Positions 48,447 through 51,452 of a stretch of 51,452 nt of DNA are shown piece by piece. The position numbers and the translations under genes were made by a program. Below the pieces are notes generated by a model. It ran no database searches. It saw only the letters and a program-made list of their open reading frames with translations, and had not been told where the DNA came from. Within the stretch, counting starts at the first letter, position 1, and the number at the start of each line of letters is the position of its first letter. The stretch comes from an uncultured Clostridia bacterium (GTDB lineage Bacteria; Bacillota; Clostridia; Oscillospirales; Acutalibacteraceae): assembly GCA_946531445.1 (NCBI GenBank), contig CAMNAP010000004.1:1-51452 (forward strand), in the 5' to 3' direction.

Positions 48447-49510
48447 TGGCTGAAATTAACACTTATGATAAGGCGTTAAACTTCATACTGAATAAACAGA
48501 GCCTCGGCATTAAGCCGGGGCTTAGCCGTATTAAAAACGCGCTTGAAAAGGCGGGAAATCCTCAGAATACATATAAAGTTATTCACGTTGCGGGAACTAA
48601 CGGAAAGGGAACAGTTGCCGCAACAATTGCAAAAGCCCTGACGGACAGCGGATATAATGTTGGTTTATTCACATCCCCCTGGGTTGTTGATTACAGAGAG
48701 CAGATTCAGCTTAACGGCGATTTTATAAGTGAAAGCGCTTTTATAAACGGTGTTGAAAAGCTTGCGGGTACTAACTGTGAATGTACCGAATTTGAGGCGC
48801 TTACGTTTATTTCGTACAGCTTTTTTGCAGATAAGAAAGTTGACTTTGCCGTAATTGAATGCGGTATGGGCGGTAAGGGCGACGCTACAAATGTTGAAGA
48901 GGATAACCTAAGCGTTATCACGTCAATCTCTCTTGACCACACCGATTTTCTCGGAAACACAATAGACGATATTGCTGAGGAAAAGTCCGGCATTCTAAGG
49001 ATGAATTCCACCTGCGTTTTATATAACGGGGAGCTGAGAGCTCATTTTGAAAACAAATGCAAAAAGCTTGTTACAGACTGCGTAAGCGATAATTTGAGCC
49101 TTGTCAACGCTGTGCTTAAAGAACTTAATGTAATTGGCGTAAACGCTCTTGTAAGGCTTCCTGCAAGGCAGGAAAAAATCGGAAATATCCTTCTTGACGG
49201 CGGTCATAACGTGAGCGCGGCGAAAGCGCTTGAAGGTGTTATTGAAAACGAAACTGCCGTAATCGGTATGATGAGGGATAAGGACATTGAAGGATATTTA
49301 AAAATAATTGCACCAAAATGTAAAAAAATAATTTTGACAACTCCCGATAACCCGAGAGCCATAAATGCTAAAGACCTCTCAATTATTGCAAAAAAATTCT
49401 GCAAAAATGTCAAAGTTATTGATAACCCCGTGCTTGCTGTAAAAGAAAGGGGAGTAACGCTTGTGTGCGGCTCCTTTTACCTTGCACGGCAGGTCAGAAA
49501 TTTATTATAG
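48446..49510 (+). CDS. folC: Folylpolyglutamate synthase/dihydrofolate synthase, compact form
   Basis: A 354-aa member of the Mur-ligase family; usual FolC proteins have about 420-440 residues. The P-loop is VAGTNGKGTVAATIA; TSPWVVDYREQIQLNG, ECGMGGKGDATN and SLDHTDFLGNT(I)DDIAEEKSGI are classical. The end of the central domain and the linker (normally with LPLLGEHQxxN) are strongly shortened, about 60-80 residues missing between EKSGILR and NILLDGGHN. The C-terminal domain retains DGGHN. It probably adds glutamate to (di)hydrofolate, but its activity is less certain because of the deletion. It shares the T-box-controlled transcript with valS. Confidence 0.88.
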   Translation: MAEINTYDKALNFILNKQSLGIKPGLSRIKNALEKAGNPQNTYKVIHVAGTNGKGTVAATIAKALTDSGYNVGLFTSPWVVDYREQIQLNGDFISESAFINGVEKLAGTNCECTEFEALTFISYSFFADKKVDFAVIECGMGGKGDATNVEEDNLSVITSISLDHTDFLGNTIDDIAEEKSGILRMNSTCVLYNGELRAHFENKCKKLVTDCVSDNLSLVNAVLKELNVIGVNALVRLPARQEKIGNILLDGGHNVSAAKALEGVIENETAVIGMMRDKDIEGYLKIIAPKCKKIILTTPDNPRAINAKDLSIIAKKFCKNVKVIDNPVLAVKERGVTLVCGSFYLARQVRNLL

Positions 49511-49537
49511 CTTAATATTTACTTCAACAAATTCCGC

Positions 49538-49580
49538 AATACCAATCTGCTATTTTATAGCTGATTGGTATTATTTTTTT
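49538..49580 (+). terminator. Terminator between folC and the spoIIA operon
   Basis: AATACCAATC (49538-49547) pairs with GATTGGTATT (49563-49572) and the stem continues inward (GCTA/TAGC). A run of T follows. I see no clear sigma-H promoter for the spoIIA genes in this gap. Confidence 0.88.
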
Positions 49581-49593
49581 AGGAGTTGGTAAT

Positions 49594-49911
49594 ATGAATG
49601 CGACTATTGAAACGTCGGGCGAGCTCGTAATTGTTTATCTTTTCGGCGAGCTTGACCACCATTCATCAAAGGAAATCCGTGAGAGTCTTGACGCTGTTTT
49701 AAGCGTTAATAAGCCGCGCCACCTGATTATTGATTTTAAAAATGTAACCTTTATGGACACGTCGGGTATCGGTCTGATTATGGGACGTTACAGAACGCTT
49801 CAGTCATTTAAGGGAACGCTTGAAATAAGAAACGTAGACGCGCGTACAAAAAGGCTTCTTGAGCTTGCGGGAATAGGTGCAATTGCAATTATAAAGGAGA
49901 TGAAAATATGA
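49594..49911 (+). CDS. spoIIAA: Anti-sigma F factor antagonist SpoIIAA
   Basis: A 105-aa STAS-domain protein. The phosphorylatable Ser lies in FMDTSGIGLIMG, the conserved site that SpoIIAB phosphorylates and SpoIIE dephosphorylates. Unphosphorylated SpoIIAA frees sigma F in the forespore. LIVDF-like strand LIIDFKNVTF and the length match the family. TTAGGAGTTGG precedes the ATG. The stop overlaps spoIIAB by 4 bases. Confidence 0.95.
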   Translation: MNATIETSGELVIVYLFGELDHHSSKEIRESLDAVLSVNKPRHLIIDFKNVTFMDTSGIGLIMGRYRTLQSFKGTLEIRNVDARTKRLLELAGIGAIAIIKEMKI

Positions 49912-50345
49912 ATGTAATTAACGAATTCAGCCTTACAGTAGACTCCAAATCTGTAAACGAGAGCTTTTGCAGGGGTGTAATTTCTGCTTTTATTACGCCG
50001 CTTGACCCGACTGTTGAAGAGCTTTGCGATTTAAAGACTGCGGTAAGCGAGGCTGTAACAAATTCAATAGTTCACGGTTACAAAGATTCGTGCGGAAAAA
50101 TTTACATAACTGCGCAGATAACAGATACAAATACAGTGAAAATTAAAATCAAAGATAAGGGAGTCGGTATAGACGACGTTAAAAAGGCTATGGAGCCTCT
50201 TTTCTCAACCGGCGCAGACGACAGAGCAGGGCTCGGCTTTACTGTAATGCAGTCGTTTTGCGACAGAGTAAGCGTAACCTCAAAGCGCGACTCAGGCACC
50301 TGCGTAACGCTTGTTAAAATTATTCGGGGCAGAGGAAAATGGTAA
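49908..50345 (+). CDS. spoIIAB: Anti-sigma F factor/kinase SpoIIAB
   Basis: A 145-aa GHKL kinase that binds and inhibits sigma F and phosphorylates SpoIIAA. The N-box is SEAVTNSIVHGY, the G1 box DKGVGIDDV and the G2 box RAGLGFTVM. AAGGAGATG lies upstream. It overlaps both neighbours (4 and 7 bases), keeping the three-gene stoichiometry of the spoIIA operon. Confidence 0.95.
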   Translation: MNVINEFSLTVDSKSVNESFCRGVISAFITPLDPTVEELCDLKTAVSEAVTNSIVHGYKDSCGKIYITAQITDTNTVKIKIKDKGVGIDDVKKAMEPLFSTGADDRAGLGFTVMQSFCDRVSVTSKRDSGTCVTLVKIIRGRGKW

Positions 50346-50989
50346 GTGAAAACAGGGATGAATTTATTAAAAACAATATTGCGCTTGTTCACTCCGTTTC
50401 AAAACGTTTTAAAGGCAGAGCGGAGTATGACGATATTTTTCAGGCGGGCTGTGTCGGGCTGATTAAGGCGGTTGATAATTTTGACGAGAGCAGGGGATTT
50501 CAGTTTTCAACATACGCCGTACCGGTAATTATGGGCGAAATAAGAAGGATTTTCCGCGACGGAGGAAGCATTAAAATTTCACGTGCTATTAAGGAAAAAT
50601 CTGTTTCTGTTCAAAGGGAACGTGAGCGTTTTATTAATGCTCAAAAACGTGAACCGCTTTTAAGCGAGCTGTCAATGATTACGGGTTACGATTCGGAGGA
50701 ACTGAGTGAAATCCTCAATATCATTAATCCTGTAATTTCTCTGAGCGTAGGCGAGGAGGGCGAAAAACAGCTTGATATTCCTGTTGACGAATCAGACAGA
50801 ATGCTTGACAGGGTAGCAGTAAGGTGCGCTGTTTCTGCCCTTGCGCCAAAAGAACAGATGCTCATTAAATGCAGATTTTTTGAAGGTAAAACCCAGTCGG
50901 AAACTGCACTACGGCTCGGCATATCGCAGGTGCAGGTATCAAGGCGCGAAAAAGCGTTGATTCAAAAACTCAGAAATGTGTTGGAATAA
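50339..50989 (+). CDS. sigF: RNA polymerase sporulation sigma factor SigF
   Basis: A 216-aa sigma-70 family protein. Region 2 (NIALVHSVSKRFKGRAEYDDIFQAGCVGLIKAVDNFD, then FSTYAVPVIMGEIRRIFRD) and the region 4 helix-turn-helix (KTQSETALRLGISQVQVSRREK) are typical of the SigF/G/B branch. It directs early forespore transcription. The short length and lack of region 1.1 fit. The third gene of the operon; start overlaps spoIIAB by 7 bases. An imperfect GC-rich hairpin at 50999-51018 may end the operon. Confidence 0.95.
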   Translation: MVSENRDEFIKNNIALVHSVSKRFKGRAEYDDIFQAGCVGLIKAVDNFDESRGFQFSTYAVPVIMGEIRRIFRDGGSIKISRAIKEKSVSVQRERERFINAQKREPLLSELSMITGYDSEELSEILNIINPVISLSVGEEGEKQLDIPVDESDRMLDRVAVRCAVSALAPKEQMLIKCRFFEGKTQSETALRLGISQVQVSRREKALIQKLRNVLE

Positions 50990-51028
50990 ACAAAAATAAG
51001 GGAGGGCTTGTGCCCCCTAAAATAATTC

Positions 51029-51057
51029 TTGACATTGTTTATCTAAAGTGTTAATAT
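51029..51057 (+). promoter_or_regulatory. Promoter of tRNA-Trp
   Basis: TTGACA (51029-51034), 17 bases, TAATAT (51052-51057), 28 bases before the mature tRNA 5' end. Confidence 0.85.
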
Positions 51058-51084
51058 ATTCAAGTCGCAGTAAGATTTATAAAT

Positions 51085-51160
51085 AGGGGTATAGCTCAGT
51101 TGGTAGAGCAGCGGTCTCCAAAACCGCGTGCCGAGGGTTCAAGTCCTTCTGCCCCTGCCA
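51085..51160 (+). tRNA. tRNA-Trp (CCA)
   Basis: A 76-nt cloverleaf. Acceptor AGGGGTA pairs with TGCCCCT, discriminator G, and CCA is encoded. D-arm contains AGCTCAGTTGGTAGAGC. The anticodon arm GCGGT-CTCCAAA-ACCGC has anticodon CCA, read for UGG (Trp). T-arm GAGGG-TTCAAGT-CCTTC is present. All stems are intact. Confidence 0.97.
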
Positions 51161-51165
51161 GAAAA

Positions 51166-51197
51166 GAAAGACTACCATACGGTAGTCTTTCTTTTTT
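51166..51197 (+). terminator. Terminator of tRNA-Trp
   Basis: AAGAAAGACTACC pairs with GGTAGTCTTTCTT around an ATAC loop and is followed by a T run. It is a long, strong stem directly after the CCA end. Confidence 0.92.
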
Positions 51198-51211
51198 GCG
51201 TGTGCAATGAC

Positions 51212-51335
51212 TTGAAACTCGGCACGCAAGCGTGCCGTGGGCATCGTCGGCGAAGCGCTCACAGTGTGAGATGAAGCGAGTCGAGGATGGCGCAGCGGTC
51301 AAAATTTATCGGCGCTCCAAGCCGAATAAATTTTG
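51212..51335. repeat. Hairpin-rich intergenic segment
   Basis: Successive palindromes: CGGCACGC-AA-GCGTGCCG (about 51221-51238), CTCACA-G-TGTGAG (about 51258-51270) and AAAATTTAT-CGGC with GCCG-A-ATAAATTTT (51300-51334). No coding frame fits, and the two minus-strand frames here run through the tRNA. It may be a species-specific repeated sequence or the stem of an unrecognised RNA; the window ends too soon to tell. Confidence 0.5.
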
Positions 51336-51337
51336 GG

Positions 51338-51452
51338 CACCGCAAGAGGGTGCTACTAACCCCTTTATATAGCCTATAAAACATTCAATATAACTCTTCA
51401 GCCGGTATTATCACGCAGCGTGTGTACGTCACCGCAAGAGGGTGCTACTAAC
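51338..51452. repeat. 23-bp direct repeat, 92-bp period, reaching the window end
   Basis: CACCGCAAGAGGGTGCTAC followed by TAAC occurs at 51338-51360 and again at 51430-51452, the last base of the window. The intervening 69 bases are unlike the repeat. CACC/GGTG within each copy can form a small stem. Two copies are too few to call an array; it could be the start of a longer tandem family or of repeated tRNA-spacer units beyond the edge. Confidence 0.6.

Noticed and set aside
48446..49510. FolC as a pseudogene
   Set aside because: The frame is intact, both conserved halves are in phase and translation is coupled to valS, so a compact functional protein is more likely.
51077..51302. Two overlapping minus-strand reading frames covering tRNA-Trp and its flank
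   Set aside because: They are read through the tRNA on its complement, a well-known source of false protein predictions, and have no ribosome-binding site.
51338..51452. Possible CRISPR array
   Set aside because: Only two copies of a 23-bp repeat with a 69-base interval are present. The spacing and the repeat do not fit CRISPR, and no cas gene is nearby.

Overview
The window looks like a chromosomal segment of a spore-forming, low-GC Gram-positive anaerobe, most likely gut or rumen Clostridia of the Ruminococcaceae/Oscillospiraceae type. The reasons are sporulation genes (gerW, spoVM, spoIIAA-spoIIAB-sigF), a PASTA kinase, a T-box leader on valS, AGGAGG ribosome-binding sites, near-consensus TTGACA-17-TATAAT promoters, and secreted proteins carrying lysine-rich fibronectin type III modules. 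No species can be named from sequence reading alone.

Layout. 1-9.3 kb is accessory in character: three secreted Fn3-module proteins (150-932, 1185-4124, 7190-9253), a structured RNA or leader between the first two (979-1135), a MocR/PdxR-type regulator without the usual PLP lysine diverging from an ECF transporter S-component-like gene, and a small radical SAM gene. A 280-bp inverted-repeat element without a transposase (9275-9554) splits a terminator. 9.6-13.3 kb is a sulfur and iron-sulfur block: iscS-iscU, nadA, mnmA. 13.5-13.7 kb holds an unlisted 51-residue peptide gene with its own promoter and terminator. 13.9-18.4 kb encodes a lipoprotein, response regulator, histidine kinase and YqhQ, then prmC. 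19.3-24.4 kb is the conserved string M50 protease-scpA-scpB-DUF2953-gerW-D,D-carboxypeptidase-rluB. 24.5-27.5 kb is a three-gene biotin-dependent carboxyl-transfer complex with no membrane beta subunit nearby. 27.6-31.4 kb holds another secreted Fn3 protein (minus strand), a sugar-nucleotide-epimerase-like SDR, a 6S-RNA-like gene (minus strand) and a DUF1292 gene (minus strand).

31,545-32,094 is the most striking part: about 550 nt with no credible gene, bounded by a TTGACA-17-TAATAT promoter and a strong terminator, containing several stems and four copies of a GAGG-(5-6 nt)-CCAATG motif. I read it as a large ornate structured RNA of the general size of ROOL or OLE, or a new class.

32.2-45.5 kb is the Firmicutes core cluster yicC-remA-gmk-rpoZ-priA-def-fmt-yugP-rsmB-rlmN-prpC-prkC-rsgA-thiN, then a 48-aa membrane peptide and a 28-aa SpoVM. 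Compared with Bacillus subtilis, coaBC and rpe are absent from the run. 45.5-51 kb carries T-box-valS-folC, the spoIIA operon and tRNA-Trp. The last 250 bases are gene-free, hairpin-rich DNA with a 23-bp direct repeat that reaches the window edge.

How the genes work together: IscS supplies sulfur to IscU and MnmA; NadA needs an Fe-S cluster. Def and Fmt act at opposite ends of formyl-methionine metabolism next to the rRNA methylases RsmB and RlmN. PrpC and PrkC form a phosphatase/kinase pair. The window thus combines housekeeping translation, replication and chromosome-segregation genes with forespore regulators, and several RNA elements sit in the gaps.
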